Source: Actinomycetes bacterium (GTDB taxonomy: Bacteria > Bacillota > Sulfobacillia > Sulfobacillales > JAIMBI01). From it: a stretch of 64,000 nucleotides of DNA. The notes beneath the pieces are model-generated. The model searched no databases and had not been told where the DNA came from. It saw nothing but the letters and a program-made list of their open reading frames with translations. This document shows, piece after piece, positions 1-9,989 of the stretch. Numbering within the stretch: the first letter of the stretch is position 1; each line of letters begins with the position of its first letter. Position numbers and translations under genes: made by a program. The stretch lies in NCBI GenBank assembly GCA_023565505.1, contig JAIMBI010000012.1, forward strand, positions 19,917-83,916, in the 5' to 3' direction.

Positions 1-2
1 CT

Positions 3-641
3 CGGACGGTCGACAACCTGTTCCGGCGGGGGGCGACCGTCATCTACGGCATCCCCATGGGGGTGCACGTATCGGGGCACGCCAGCCAGGAAGAGCTCAA
101 GCTGATGCTGAATCTCACGCGGCCCCAGTTCTTCGTGCCGGTCCACGGCGAGTACCGCCACCTGGTGCATCACGCCCAGCTCGCGCGCGACGTGGGGATC
201 CCTTCGGACCACATCTTCATCGGGGAGAACGGGACCGTCTTCGAATTCGGGCCCCAGGAGGGACGGATCGCCGGCCAGGTGCCGTGGGGCAAGGTCCTCG
301 TGGACGGCGTGGGCGTGGGCGACGTGGGGCACATCGTGCTGCGGGACCGGCGGCAGCTGTCCCAGGACGGCGTGATGATCGTCGTCATCGGCATCGACAG
401 CCAGACGGGCGAGTTGGTCTCCGGCCCGGACGTGGTCTCGCGCGGCTTCGTCTACGTGCGCGAGTCGGAGTCCCTCATGGAGGAGGCGCGGCAGCGGGTC
501 CGCGACGCGGTGCGCAACCTGGGCGAGGAGTCCACGGAGTGGACGGCGATCAAGGCGGCCGTGCGCGAGACCCTCGGTAAACTGCTGTTCGAGCGGACGC
601 GCCGGCGCCCCATGATCCTGCCCATCGTCATGGAGGTGTAG
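3..641 (+). CDS. rnj: Ribonuclease J, C-terminal part (gene starts before the window)
   Basis: Open from base 3; RTVDNLFRRGATVIYG...GVHVSGHASQEELKLMLNLTRPQFFVPVHGEYRHL matches RNase J beta-CASP/C-terminal motifs. Confidence 0.93.
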   Translation, partial: RTVDNLFRRGATVIYGIPMGVHVSGHASQEELKLMLNLTRPQFFVPVHGEYRHLVHHAQLARDVGIPSDHIFIGENGTVFEFGPQEGRIAGQVPWGKVLVDGVGVGDVGHIVLRDRRQLSQDGVMIVVIGIDSQTGELVSGPDVVSRGFVYVRESESLMEEARQRVRDAVRNLGEESTEWTAIKAAVRETLGKLLFERTRRRPMILPIVMEV

Positions 642-1119
642 GCCCCGGGCCGGGGACGGGGGTGAGGCTGACCAGGATGGTGGTCACGCGCCAGACCAGG
701 ACGGCCCGGACCGACAGGCGGTACCAACGCCCCCGGACGGCGAGGAGACGACCCTCGAACAACCGCCACAGCACTTCGAGATGGCTCGCGTCGGGCTCGG
801 TGCCCAGCAGGGAGCCGGTAAGCGGCTCGAGGGCGTGGGCCACCTCGGCGTAGCCGGGGTCGGGTCCCACAATGCGCAAGTCGACCGCCTCGATCCGGAG
901 TCGACGCGGCGTTCGCGGGCCTTCCCGGGCCAGGGTCTCGCGCAGGCGGTCGGCTTCCGCCGCGAGCTTGTCGGCTTCCAGCCGACAGACGTGGACGGCG
1001 TTCTCCAGCCGCGCCAGGACGGCGCGGTCGCGGGCTTGGGCCAGCGCCGCGCCGAAGGCGGCCGCCAGCGTCCAGGCGGCCAGCCGCCGGGCCGCGCGCG
1101 CTAGCCGCGGGCGATCCAT
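628..1119 (-). CDS. YtrI-like sporulation membrane protein
   Basis: Single N-terminal TM plus coiled coil, directly after a YtrH-like ORF with short overlap; start at 1119 chosen within a larger ORF. Confidence 0.6.
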   Translation of the reverse strand: MDRPRLARAARRLAAWTLAAAFGAALAQARDRAVLARLENAVHVCRLEADKLAAEADRLRETLAREGPRTPRRLRIEAVDLRIVGPDPGYAEVAHALEPLTGSLLGTEPDASHLEVLWRLFEGRLLAVRGRWYRLSVRAVLVWRVTTILVSLTPVPGPGPTPP

Positions 1120-1436
1120 CGGAGCAGCCAGTACCCCACCTGGGCGCCGCCGTAGGCCACGGCAACGGTGGCCGCATCCCGGGCGGCACCCCACAGGCCG
1201 CGGGTGAGGAACTCCCGCTCGAGGTTTTCGAGCGCCGTGAGGGTGCCGCCGATCGCGACCGCGACGGCCCAGATCCGGAGCCGCCAGGCCAGCTGGGCGT
1301 AGTCGGGGGCCGGTTCGCCGGCCAGCCATTGGGCCAAGCCGCCGATGAGCGCCCCGCCCACGGTGACCCCCAGCGCCGTCCCCATGGGCGGCAGCAGGAT
1401 CCGTGTCATCCGCCACCACAACGCCTCGGCGGCCAT
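1101..1436 (-). CDS. YtrH-like sporulation membrane protein
   Basis: 111 aa hydrophobic protein, ...LPPMGTALGVTVGGALIGGLAQWL...; paired with YtrI-like ORF. Confidence 0.7.
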   Translation of the reverse strand: MAAEALWWRMTRILLPPMGTALGVTVGGALIGGLAQWLAGEPAPDYAQLAWRLRIWAVAVAIGGTLTALENLEREFLTRGLWGAARDAATVAVAYGGAQVGYWLLRWIARG

Positions 1437-1586
1437 GGTCGGACCTCCCCCTGCATGCTACGGCGGTCGCCGGCCGGCCATGCGGGCCGCCGCGACGCAT
1501 AAATCCCCTCGGGCGCCGAAGACTACAGCGCGTCGGACGACAGTCCGGGCCCGTCCGCAAGCCGGGCCCGGCGAGGGGGAGAGGCG

Positions 1587-2366
1587 ATGCGGCAGGCGAC
1601 GCGGCGACCGTCCGCGCCCGGGCGGGGGACGCCGGGCGGCGCCGGCCGGGCGGCCGGGCAGAACGTCGTGGAGTTCGGGACGCCCGACGTCGCCACGGCG
1701 GAGAGCCGCTTCCACACCCTGGTGGTCGTGGGCCAGATCGAGGGGCACATCACGCTGCCGGCGCAGAACAAGACCACGAAGTACGAGCACGTGATCCCCC
1801 AACTGGTGGCGGTGGAGGAGAATCCGGCCATCGACGGCCTCCTGGTGGTGCTCAACACCGTCGGCGGCGACGTGGAGGCCGGCCTGGCGCTGGCGGAGAC
1901 CATCGCGAGCCTGTCCAAGCCGACCGTTTCGTTGGTGCTGGGCGGCGGCCACTCCATCGGTGCGCCCATCGCGGTGGCGGCGCGACGCTCGTTCATCGCT
2001 CCCTCGGCCACGATGACCATCCATCCCATCCGCATGAACGGCCTGGTCATCGGCGTCCCGCAGACCTACGAATATCTCGACAAGATGCAGGACCGGGTCA
2101 TCGACTTCGTGGTCCGGCACTCCCGCATTCCCCGGGCCCGCCTGCGCGAGCTCATGTTCCAAACGGGCGAGCTGGCGCGGGACGTCGGCACGGTCCTGGT
2201 CGGGAAGGACGCCGTCGCCTGCGGTCTCATCGACGCCGTGGGCGGACTGGCCGACGCGCTCGACGCGCTCCGGGGGATGGTGCCGTCCCGCCCCGAGGAC
2301 GACCCGCGGGACCGAGGGACCCGGGCACCGGGCGACGGCGGCGAGCACGGGGAGAAGCGGCCATGA
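1587..2366 (+). CDS. tepA: ClpP-class translocation-enhancing protein TepA
   Basis: [58 protein letters not shown]...[14 protein letters not shown]; ClpP fold motifs and TepA context. Confidence 0.9.
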   Translation: MRQATRRPSAPGRGTPGGAGRAAGQNVVEFGTPDVATAESRFHTLVVVGQIEGHITLPAQNKTTKYEHVIPQLVAVEENPAIDGLLVVLNTVGGDVEAGLALAETIASLSKPTVSLVLGGGHSIGAPIAVAARRSFIAPSATMTIHPIRMNGLVIGVPQTYEYLDKMQDRVIDFVVRHSRIPRARLRELMFQTGELARDVGTVLVGKDAVACGLIDAVGGLADALDALRGMVPSRPEDDPRDRGTRAPGDGGEHGEKRP

Positions 2367-2578
2367 TTCTCTACACGCCGCTGGCGCCGGAGGATGTCTT
2401 CGGGTGGGGATGGGGTGGGCCGCCCGGCGACGACCGCCTCGAGCTCGAGGACGTCGCCGGCCGCCCGTGCCTGGTCCGGACCGGCGCCGACGGCCGACGC
2501 CGGCTGGAACGCCTGCTGTCCACCGATCCCCGCGACTTCCTGGACCCTCGCTTCGCCCCCGGCCGGCTCGTCCCGTAG
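2363..2578 (+). CDS. YlzJ-like protein
   Basis: [16 protein letters not shown]...; 71 aa, overlaps tepA stop (ATGA), canonical tepA-ylzJ order. Confidence 0.75.
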   Translation: MILYTPLAPEDVFGWGWGGPPGDDRLELEDVAGRPCLVRTGADGRRRLERLLSTDPRDFLDPRFAPGRLVP

Positions 2579-2623
2579 CGCGGCCGGAGGGGTCCGCCGC
2601 ATAGGCATCCACGGGGTGATGCG

Positions 2624-3385
2624 GTGGGCCCGGCGTTGTGGTTGGGGATCGTTCAGGGCCTGACGGAATTCCTGCCCGTCAGTTCCTCGGGCCACCTCGT
2701 GGTGCTGCGCCACCTCCTGGGCGTAACGGGGGCGGGCGCCGCCTGGGAGGTGGCCCTGCACTTGGGCACCCTGGGCGCCCTCCTGCTGGGACTCCGACAC
2801 CGGCTGGGGACCTGGGGACGCCGCCTGGTCCGCCGGGATCCCCGGGCCCGGCGCCTCGTGGCGCTTTTGGCCCTCGGCACGCTGCCGGCCGCCGTGGTCG
2901 GCGGCATCGGCGGCGACGTCCTCGCGCACTGGCTGTTCCGGCCGTCCGTGGCCGCGTTCGGGTTCGCCGCGACCGCCGTCGCCCTGTGGACGACGCCGGC
3001 GCCCGGACGCGGATGGCGCTCCCTCGAGGACCTGGACCCCCGGGACGCCCTCGCGGTGGGGGCGGCCCAGGCCCTGGCCTTGATCCCCGGCTTCTCCCGC
3101 TCCGGCGCCACCATGGCCGCCGCCCGTTGGTGCGGGCTCGCGCCCGACGCGGCGGCGGAACTGTCCTTCCTGCTGGCCATCCCGGTCACGGCGGGGGCCG
3201 TGCTGCTCGAGGCGCCGGCCATCGTCACCCTGGGCCCGCCGGCCCTCATCGGGGCGGCCGCCGCCCTGGGCGCCGGACTCGTGGCGTTGGGCGCGGCGTT
3301 CCGCGCGCTGGCGGCCCCCCGCTGGTGGCGTCCGCTGGGCTTGTATACCATGATGATGGCAGTGTGGACGTGGACCCTGCGATAA
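2624..3385 (+). CDS. uppP: Undecaprenyl-diphosphatase (UppP/BacA)
   Basis: GIVQGLTEFLPVSSSGHLVVL and GFSRSGATM motifs. Confidence 0.93.
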   Translation: MGPALWLGIVQGLTEFLPVSSSGHLVVLRHLLGVTGAGAAWEVALHLGTLGALLLGLRHRLGTWGRRLVRRDPRARRLVALLALGTLPAAVVGGIGGDVLAHWLFRPSVAAFGFAATAVALWTTPAPGRGWRSLEDLDPRDALAVGAAQALALIPGFSRSGATMAAARWCGLAPDAAAELSFLLAIPVTAGAVLLEAPAIVTLGPPALIGAAAALGAGLVALGAAFRALAAPRWWRPLGLYTMMMAVWTWTLR

Positions 3386-3429
3386 GGTGGACGGGCCGCG
3401 CGGGGCGCATGTGAAGGACGGGGGATGCC

Positions 3430-5565
3430 GTGTCGGCCGATACGCGCCGGGAACTGGGCGGCGTGGCGTGGCTCGCCCTGGCCGTCCTGGGCTGGCTGGC
3501 CCTCGCCGGGCGTGCCGGGGGCGCCGTCGGCACGCTGTTGGCCCGCGGGCTCCGGGACGCCTTCGGCGGGGAGGCGTGGTGGGTTCCGGGGGCGGTGGCC
3601 GGACTGGGGGTGGCGCGCCTGCTGAATCGCCCCGTCGGGACGGCGCGGGGCGTCGCCGTGGCGGCCCTCACGCTCCTGGGGGACGGGTTTCTGGAGTTGG
3701 TGGCGCCGCCCCACGGAGGCCTGTTCGGGTGGCTTTTGGCCCACGCCCTCCGGTTCCTGTTCGGAACCGCGGGGGCCATGGTGGCGTTGGCGGCGCTCGC
3801 GCTCGGAGCCGCCTTGGTCGCCACGGAGGGGAGCATGGTGGCCGCGGCCCGCACGGGCGGCCGCGGCGCCCTCTGGGGCTTGCGGCGGCTCGGAGTCGGC
3901 GGGCTCAGGGCCGTGCGCGCCCTCCGCGACTGGGTGTACCCCGAAGAGGACGCCCCGCCGGAGGCGGAGGACGCCCCGGCCGCGCCGGAGCCGGAACCCG
4001 TATCGCCTCGCCCGCGTCGGCCGCGTTCGGCCCGTGCCGAGCCGGAGGCGACCGCCCCGGCGGAGCCTCCGGCTCCGGCCCCGGCTCCGCCCGCCCCGCC
4101 GGCCCCGCCGCCCGCCTGGATGCCGGGCCTCCCGTACGCTCCGCCCCCGCTGGACCTGCTCCAAGCTCCGCCCGTCCGGGCCGCCCGGCGGGGCAAGACG
4201 GCCGAGGAGCGCGGCGCCGTGCTCGTGGAGACCTTGAGGCAGTTCGGCATCGAGGCCCGCCTGGCGGACGTCAGCCAGGGTCCGACCGTCACCCGGTTCG
4301 AGCTGGTCCCCCCTCCCGGCGTGAAGGTGGCGCGCATCGTCGCCCTGGCGGACGACATCGCCCTGAGTCTCGCCGCCACCGGCGTCCGCATCGAAGCGCC
4401 CATCCCGGGCAAGAGCGCCATCGGCATCGAGGTGCCCAACGAAGAGGTGGCCGTGGTCTGGTTGCGGGAGGTGCTGGAATCCCGGGCGTTCCGCGACGCG
4501 ACCTCCCCGCTCGCCGTCGCGCTCGGCAAGGACATCGCGGGCCAGCCGGTGGTCGCCGCGCTCGACCAGATGCCCCATCTGCTCGTGGCCGGGGCCACGG
4601 GGGCCGGCAAGAGCGTGCTCATCAACGTGCTCATCACCAGCCTGCTGATGCGCGCCAGCCCGAACCTGGTGCGGTTGTTGCTGGTCGACCCGAAGGTGGT
4701 GGAGTTGTCCGCCTACAACGGCGTGCCCCACCTTCTGGCCCCGGTGGTGACGGATCCCAAGCAGGCCAGTCGTGCGCTCCGCTGGGCGGTCAAGGAGATG
4801 GAGCGCCGCTACCAGCTCTTCGCCGCCAGCGGCAGCCGGGACATCGGGCGGTACAACCGCCAGGCCGACGAGCCGTTGCCCTACATCGTGGTGGTGATTG
4901 ACGAGCTGGCCGACCTGATGATGGTGGCGCCGGTGGACGTCGAAGAGGCCATCGCCCGCCTGGCCCAGATGGCGCGGGCGGCCGGCATCCACCTCGTGGT
5001 GGCCACGCAGCGCCCGTCGGTCGACGTGATCACCGGCACGATCAAGGCCAACATTCCCAGCCGGATCGCGTTCGCGGTCTCCAGCCAGGTCGACTCGCGC
5101 ACGATCCTGGACGCGGCCGGGGCGGAGAAGCTGCTCGGCCGGGGGGACATGTTGTTCAGTCCGGTGGGGGCGCCCAAGCCGCTGCGCGTGCAGGGAGCGT
5201 TCATCCAGGAGTCCGAGGTGGAGCAGGTGGTGGCTTACCTCAAGGCCGCCGGGGCGCCGGCCGAGCCCGACGGGGAGGTCGCGGCCGCGCTCGGCGGCGA
5301 CGACGGGAGCGGCGGCGCGGACACCGAGCCCGACGTCTTGTTCCCCGAGGCGGTGCGGGTGGTGGTCGAGAGCCGCCAGGCCTCGGCGTCCCTGCTGCAG
5401 CGCCGCCTGCGGGTGGGTTACACGCGGGCCGCCCGACTCATCGACGCCATGGCCGAACGCGGGTTCGTGGGACCGCCCGACGGGGCCCGGCCGCGCGAGG
5501 TCTACCTGACGGCCGAGCAATATGCGCGGCTGTTTGGCTCCTCCGCGTCGGACCGGGCCGACTGA
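3430..5565 (+). CDS. ftsK: DNA translocase FtsK/SpoIIIE
   Basis: N-terminal TM segments, Pro-rich linker, [19 protein letters not shown] Walker [14 protein letters not shown]-terminal gamma-domain winged helix. Confidence 0.95.
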   Translation: MSADTRRELGGVAWLALAVLGWLALAGRAGGAVGTLLARGLRDAFGGEAWWVPGAVAGLGVARLLNRPVGTARGVAVAALTLLGDGFLELVAPPHGGLFGWLLAHALRFLFGTAGAMVALAALALGAALVATEGSMVAAARTGGRGALWGLRRLGVGGLRAVRALRDWVYPEEDAPPEAEDAPAAPEPEPVSPRPRRPRSARAEPEATAPAEPPAPAPAPPAPPAPPPAWMPGLPYAPPPLDLLQAPPVRAARRGKTAEERGAVLVETLRQFGIEARLADVSQGPTVTRFELVPPPGVKVARIVALADDIALSLAATGVRIEAPIPGKSAIGIEVPNEEVAVVWLREVLESRAFRDATSPLAVALGKDIAGQPVVAALDQMPHLLVAGATGAGKSVLINVLITSLLMRASPNLVRLLLVDPKVVELSAYNGVPHLLAPVVTDPKQASRALRWAVKEMERRYQLFAASGSRDIGRYNRQADEPLPYIVVVIDELADLMMVAPVDVEEAIARLAQMARAAGIHLVVATQRPSVDVITGTIKANIPSRIAFAVSSQVDSRTILDAAGAEKLLGRGDMLFSPVGAPKPLRVQGAFIQESEVEQVVAYLKAAGAPAEPDGEVAAALGGDDGSGGADTEPDVLFPEAVRVVVESRQASASLLQRRLRVGYTRAARLIDAMAERGFVGPPDGARPREVYLTAEQYARLFGSSASDRAD

Positions 5566-5625
5566 GCGTCAGACCGGACCTGCGGGACGACGCCGGGTGG
5601 ACCACCCGAGCCAGTCGTACACCGG

Positions 5626-5805
5626 TCAGTACCCGGTCGCGGCGGTGAACAGCTCGACCCCGCCCAACGCCCCCGCCGCCGCCACAAGGCCGGGGGCCCA
5701 TCCTCCCAGCGCCGGCCCGGCGACCAGGAGCAGGCCCAGGATGCCCCGCACCGCTCGGTCGACGGGGCCGGTGTTGGGGACGAGGCAGCGCGCGTCGTTC
5801 GGCAT
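5626..5805 (-). CDS. Small DUF2892 (YgaP-like) membrane protein, 59 aa; below the supplied ORF-track cutoff
   Basis: Manual translation of reverse strand MPNDARCLVPNTGPVDRAVRGILGLLLVAGPALGGWAPGLVAAAGALGGVELFTAATGY*; N.G..DR..RgilG motif; RBS-like GGGAGG upstream. Confidence 0.65.
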   Translation of the reverse strand: MPNDARCLVPNTGPVDRAVRGILGLLLVAGPALGGWAPGLVAAAGALGGVELFTAATGY

Positions 5806-5917
5806 TCCGCTTCCCTCCCGTCGCGCCTAGGGTACCCGACCGGCTCCGGCGGCACGCGTACGACCCGTGTCGGTGCCGGGGCGCCCGGCGCATATGTATC
5901 CGGCGGAGGCGAGGCCG

Positions 5918-6739
5918 ATGTCACCCGGCGACCGGAGTCGGGCGAAGCCGGCGCGGAGATGGGACCTAGAGGGGCTCGTGGTCGCCCACGGCGGGCCGTG
6001 GTACGCCCCGGCGGACGCGGTCGCCCTCCCAGGGGGGCGTCCGGGACCGGCGCGACTCGACGTCGCCACCGTCGTCGCCCAGGTGTTCGGGGACGGCCGG
6101 GATCCCGCGGACGGGGCGCCTCGGCGCGGACGGCGCATCTGGCGCCGGCTGCTGGTGTCCGCCGCCCGGGGGCGCGGGCCGGCGGATCGCGTCGCCTCCG
6201 GCGGGCGGACGGTCGCCGGACCGGCGACGCTGGTTGCGGTCCAGGACGTGTCCGGGTCCCTCGCCGCGGTCCGCCCCGTCGCGGGGCTGTTCTGGCGGTG
6301 GCTGGCGGCCGCGCTAGAGGGACGCCACGGCCCGATGGACAAGGTGCTCGTGGTGCATCGCCGCCGACCCGAAGCCGTCACGGCCGAGGCGTTCTTCGCC
6401 GCGGCGCCGTCGGGGGGCACGGCACTGGCTCCGACCTACGCCTTCGTCGGCGAGCGGCTGGCCCAGATCCCCGCGGCCGGGGCGCTCTACGTGGTCCATC
6501 TCACCGACGGGCGCGGCTGGTCGCCCCGGGACGAGCGGCAAGCGGCGCTGTTCGCGGCCCGGTGGATGCACCGGGTGCATGTGTTCGCCTGCGTGGAGGC
6601 GGGGACCGACGCGAGCCCTTCGCCTCTCGTCAGGCATCTGCTCGCCCTGGGCCACCCGGCCCTCCGGGTGGCCCGGCTCGACCCCGCGGGCCCGGTGGCC
6701 GACGCGATCGCGGCGGTGCTCGCCCCGCCGGAAGGGTGA
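5918..6739 (+). CDS. Divergent YhbH/DUF444-like VWA-fold protein
   Basis: VAVQDVSGSLAAVRPVAGLFWRWL...VLVVHRRRPEAVTAEAFFAAAPSGGTALAPTYAFV...YVVHLTDGRGWS resembles DUF444 (DVSGSM / F..ESGGT..S / SDGDNW). Confidence 0.6.
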   Translation: MSPGDRSRAKPARRWDLEGLVVAHGGPWYAPADAVALPGGRPGPARLDVATVVAQVFGDGRDPADGAPRRGRRIWRRLLVSAARGRGPADRVASGGRTVAGPATLVAVQDVSGSLAAVRPVAGLFWRWLAAALEGRHGPMDKVLVVHRRRPEAVTAEAFFAAAPSGGTALAPTYAFVGERLAQIPAAGALYVVHLTDGRGWSPRDERQAALFAARWMHRVHVFACVEAGTDASPSPLVRHLLALGHPALRVARLDPAGPVADAIAAVLAPPEG

Positions 6740-6749
6740 GACGGCTCCG

Positions 6750-7313
6750 TCAACCGTCCCCGCGCCACCGGCGGCCGAGCGGCGTCGGCAGGCCGTCGAT
6801 GGTCTCCCCGTTGCGGGTCTGCCAGGAAGTGCGAAGCCCCTCGGGGCCTTTGCGCTCCGCCCAGCGGGCCAGGGTGGGTCGGTCGCCGACCGGCGTCATC
6901 AGGGGCACCCCGAAGCCGCAGGAGGTCTGCACCCGGTAGATCCGGGCCCGGATGATCTGGCCGGCTCCCGGCCGGAGGCCGAAGTGCCCCGCGATTTCGT
7001 CCCACGCGGCAGTTTCCGGCAGCACCACCTCGCCGCGCCCGTAAAGCCGCAGGATCCGAGGCGGGCCGGTGAAGGCACAGAACATGAAGGTGATCCGGCC
7101 GTTCTCGGCGACGTGCCCGCTGGTCTCGTTGCCGCTCCCCGTCAGGTCAAGGTAGGCGACCTCGGTCGGGGACAGGACCGCGAACGTGTCGTAGCCTTTG
7201 GGCGAGAGGTTGACGTGGCCGTCCGGGCTCAGGGGCGAGGAGGCGACGAAGAAGACGGGCTGTTGCCGGATGAAGGCGACGTGTTCCGGCAACAGCGCCG
7301 GATAGACCTGCAT
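6750..7313 (-). CDS. Pyridoxamine 5'-phosphate oxidase family protein
   Basis: FIRQQPVFFVASSPLSPDGHVNLSPKGYDTFAVLSPTEVAYLDLTGSGNETSGHVAENGRITFMFCAF. Confidence 0.85.
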   Translation of the reverse strand: MQVYPALLPEHVAFIRQQPVFFVASSPLSPDGHVNLSPKGYDTFAVLSPTEVAYLDLTGSGNETSGHVAENGRITFMFCAFTGPPRILRLYGRGEVVLPETAAWDEIAGHFGLRPGAGQIIRARIYRVQTSCGFGVPLMTPVGDRPTLARWAERKGPEGLRTSWQTRNGETIDGLPTPLGRRWRGDG

Positions 7314-7477
7314 GGGGTTTCCCCCTTCCCGCTTGGGCACCAGTCTAGCGCGCCGCGCGGGCGCCCGGGTCGTCGAGCAGGACAGAATCGTGTCGAGCAT
7401 ATGTCCTTTCGCAACCGGCAGGAATTTCAGCAGGTGACGCGAATAGGACGGGAAAGACAGCCCAGCACCGGGGGGGC

Positions 7478-7897
7478 GTGGCCGTGGGCGGTCGACGGCG
7501 GGCGTTGGAGCCGGGCATCCTCGACTTAGCCGATCCGGCGGGGCCGCGCCTGGTGGGGGCCCGCTGCCGGGTGTGCGGCGAGCGCTATTTCCCGCGCCGC
7601 CACCGATGCGCCAAGGGCACGTGCCTCGGCCCGTGCGAGGAAGTCCGGCTGGCGACGACCGGAACGCTCTACACCTGGACCTACGTCCCGACGCCGAAGT
7701 ACGGTCGGCTGGCCGTGGGGGACGAGCCGTTCCTCGTGGGGCAGGTCGACCTCGACGACGGTCCCCGGGTCCAGGGCATTCTCGTGGGACCGCCCGAGGG
7801 GATGGCGATTGGGATGCGGATGCGGCTTGATCTCGACGTGGTGCGGGAGGACGAAAAGGGGGCCGTGGTGACCTACTGCTTCGTCCCGCTCGCGTGA
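7478..7897 (+). CDS. DUF35 / OB-fold Zn-ribbon acyl-CoA-associated protein (ChsH2-DUF35 or BbsA-like)
   Basis: Rubredoxin-like knuckle ARCRVCGERYFPRRHRCAKGTC followed by OB-fold GTLYTWTYV. Confidence 0.85.
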   Translation: MAVGGRRRALEPGILDLADPAGPRLVGARCRVCGERYFPRRHRCAKGTCLGPCEEVRLATTGTLYTWTYVPTPKYGRLAVGDEPFLVGQVDLDDGPRVQGILVGPPEGMAIGMRMRLDLDVVREDEKGAVVTYCFVPLA

Positions 7898-7913
7898 CCG
7901 GGAGGCGGAGCCC

Positions 7914-9044
7914 GTGGGACAAGAGGTGGCCGTGCTGGGTGTCGGGATGCACCCGTTCGGGATCTTTCCCGACGTGTCGCCGCTCGAGATGGGGCGCGTC
8001 GCGGCGGAGGCCGCCCTGGCCGACGCCGGCCTCTCCTTCGCGGCCATCGACGCCGTATACGTAGGGTTCATCGGCGCCATTCGGATGGGGGCGCCGAAAA
8101 TGGTCAAGGAGCTCGGGCTGACGGGGGTGCCCGTGGTCCGGGTGGAGGCGGCGTCCGCCACCGGTGCGGCCGCGTTCCGGGAAGCGTGCCTGGCCGTGGC
8201 CGGCGGGCACTACGAACGGGTCCTCGTCGTCGGCTTCGACAAGATGGAGGAGATGCCGGCGCGGTTTGGGACCGGGTCCACGGAGGCGACGCTGTTGCCC
8301 GCCGCCTTCTTCGCCATGTGGGCGGAGCGCCGGCGTCACGAGCGGGGCACGACGCCGCGGACGCTGGCCTGGATCGCGGCCAAGAACTGGAACCAGGCGG
8401 CGCACAACCCTTATGCCCACCGCCGTCCGGACCACGTGGTGACCGAGGACGAGGTTCTGGCAGCGCGGATGATCGCCACGCCGTTGACCTCGATGATGGC
8501 CGCGCCGGTCGGCGGGGGCGCCGCGGCCGCCGTCGTCGGCCCGGTGGCGGGGGCCCGTCGGAGCGGGGGGCGGCCGGTGGTCCGCGTGCTGGCCGCCGAG
8601 CTGCGGTCGGAGACGTATACGCCCGGCCACGTCTTTCTGGGGCCCATCGTGGGTCCGTCCCGCATGACCGCCGACGCCGCCCGCGCGGCCTACGAGCGGG
8701 CGGGGGTGGGACCGGAGGACGTCGACGTGGTGGCCGTGCACGACGCGTTTGCCATCGAGGAACTGGAGTACTACGAGCTCCTGGGTTTCGCCCGGGAAGG
8801 CGAAGGCGACCGCCTGGTGGCCGAGCAGGCCACCCGGATCGGGGGGGCCATCCCGTTCAGCACGGACGGCGGTCTCATCGGGCGGGGCCACCCGGGCGGG
8901 CCCACCGGATTGGCGCAGATCGCGGAGCTGACCTGGCAGCTCCGGGGCGAGGCGGGACCCCGCCAGGTGGCGGACGCCCGTGTGGGCCTGGCGCACCTCG
9001 TCGGCGCCGGCAGCGTGTGTACCGTCCACATCCTCGCCCGCTGA
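7914..9044 (+). CDS. SCP-x/lipid-transfer-type thiolase-fold protein (Ltp2-like or BbsB-like)
   Basis: VAVLGVGMHPFG...VRVEAASATGAAAFREA...VHDAFAIEELEYYELLGF...GHPGGPTGLAQIAELTWQLRGEAG; paired with DUF35. Confidence 0.85.
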   Translation: MGQEVAVLGVGMHPFGIFPDVSPLEMGRVAAEAALADAGLSFAAIDAVYVGFIGAIRMGAPKMVKELGLTGVPVVRVEAASATGAAAFREACLAVAGGHYERVLVVGFDKMEEMPARFGTGSTEATLLPAAFFAMWAERRRHERGTTPRTLAWIAAKNWNQAAHNPYAHRRPDHVVTEDEVLAARMIATPLTSMMAAPVGGGAAAAVVGPVAGARRSGGRPVVRVLAAELRSETYTPGHVFLGPIVGPSRMTADAARAAYERAGVGPEDVDVVAVHDAFAIEELEYYELLGFAREGEGDRLVAEQATRIGGAIPFSTDGGLIGRGHPGGPTGLAQIAELTWQLRGEAGPRQVADARVGLAHLVGAGSVCTVHILAR

Positions 9045-9065
9045 GGGTCGGCGCCCGCGCGTCGC

Positions 9066-9536
9066 TTGGCAAGGAGGTGGCCCATCGTGCCAATCGATCG
9101 GACCCTCGTCGGCAAGACCGGACCGGAAGTGGTCGTGGAGGTCGAGGCTGGCCATATTCGCCGCTTCGCCGAGGCCGTCGGGGACGACAGTCCGCTGTAC
9201 ACGGACCCTCGGTTTGCCGCCGAAACGCCCTTCCGCGGGGTCATCGCCCCGCCCACCTTCGCCACCACCTTTCCTGCCGGCACGGCCTCCCTGTTCGCCG
9301 ACGTCGAGGGGTTCGAACTCCGACGGGTGTTGCACGGGGAGCAGGAGTACGTGTACCACCGGCCGGTTCGGCCGGGACAGCGCCTGTGGGTGACGTCACG
9401 GGTGGCCGACGTCTATGAGCGCAGCGGGCGGACGGGACGGATGGCCTTCATCGTCGTCGAGACGGTGGCCCGGGACATCGACGGCCTGCCCGTGGTGACG
9501 GGCCGGTCGACGATCGTGTACCGGCACGACCTGTAG
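9066..9536 (+). CDS. MaoC-like N-terminal-type dehydratase (FAS1-like/FkbR2 hotdog)
   Basis: VEVEAGHIRRFAEAVGDDSPLYTDPRFAAETPFRGVIAPPTFATTF. Confidence 0.8.
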   Translation: MARRWPIVPIDRTLVGKTGPEVVVEVEAGHIRRFAEAVGDDSPLYTDPRFAAETPFRGVIAPPTFATTFPAGTASLFADVEGFELRRVLHGEQEYVYHRPVRPGQRLWVTSRVADVYERSGRTGRMAFIVVETVARDIDGLPVVTGRSTIVYRHDL

Positions 9537-9551
9537 AGGGAGGGAACCGCC

Positions 9552-9974
9552 ATGGCGGGCAGGGTGCCGTTCGCCGACTGGACCGAGGGGATGGAGCTGC
9601 CCCCCCTCGTCAAACCCCCCATTGACCGGGTGCAGTTGGTGCGCTACGCGGGAGCCTCGGGAGACTTCAACCCCCTGCACACCGTCGAGGACTTCGCCCG
9701 CAGCGCGGGCCTGGACGGGGTCATCGCGCACGGGATGCTCTCCATGGGTTTCCTCGGCCAGTACGTCCGGCGGGTGGTCGGGCCGGCGGTCCACATCGCG
9801 CAGCTCAAGGCCCGTTTCCAAGCCATGGCGCGGCCGGGCGACGTGCTGACGATCCGGGGGCGGGTGGCCCGCCTCGACGGCGCCGAGGCGACGCTGGACG
9901 TGTGGGCGGAGAACCAGCACGGCCAAGTGGTGACGGCCGGCGCGAGCCGCGTCCGCGCGGTCGCGACGGGCTGA
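9552..9974 (+). CDS. MaoC-like enoyl-CoA hydratase
   Basis: VQLVRYAGASGDFNPLHTVEDFARSAGLDGVIAHGMLSMGFLGQY (hydratase 2 D-x(4)-H type motif). Confidence 0.85.
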   Translation: MAGRVPFADWTEGMELPPLVKPPIDRVQLVRYAGASGDFNPLHTVEDFARSAGLDGVIAHGMLSMGFLGQYVRRVVGPAVHIAQLKARFQAMARPGDVLTIRGRVARLDGAEATLDVWAENQHGQVVTAGASRVRAVATG

Positions 9975-9989
9975 ACGCGAGGGGGAGCC

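Noticed and set aside
4030-4180. Pro/Ala-rich repeat in ftsK
   Set aside because: Ordinary FtsK linker; compositional, not a discrete repeat element.
2653-5520. 955 aa reverse-strand ORF opposite ftsK/uppP
   Set aside because: Antisense open frame caused by high GC; low-complexity Arg/Gly/Pro composition, and the plus strand has clear homologues.
7314-7477. Intergenic region between PPOX and DUF35 genes as a possible ncRNA or operator
   Set aside because: No convincing palindrome or stem beyond chance was found by eye.
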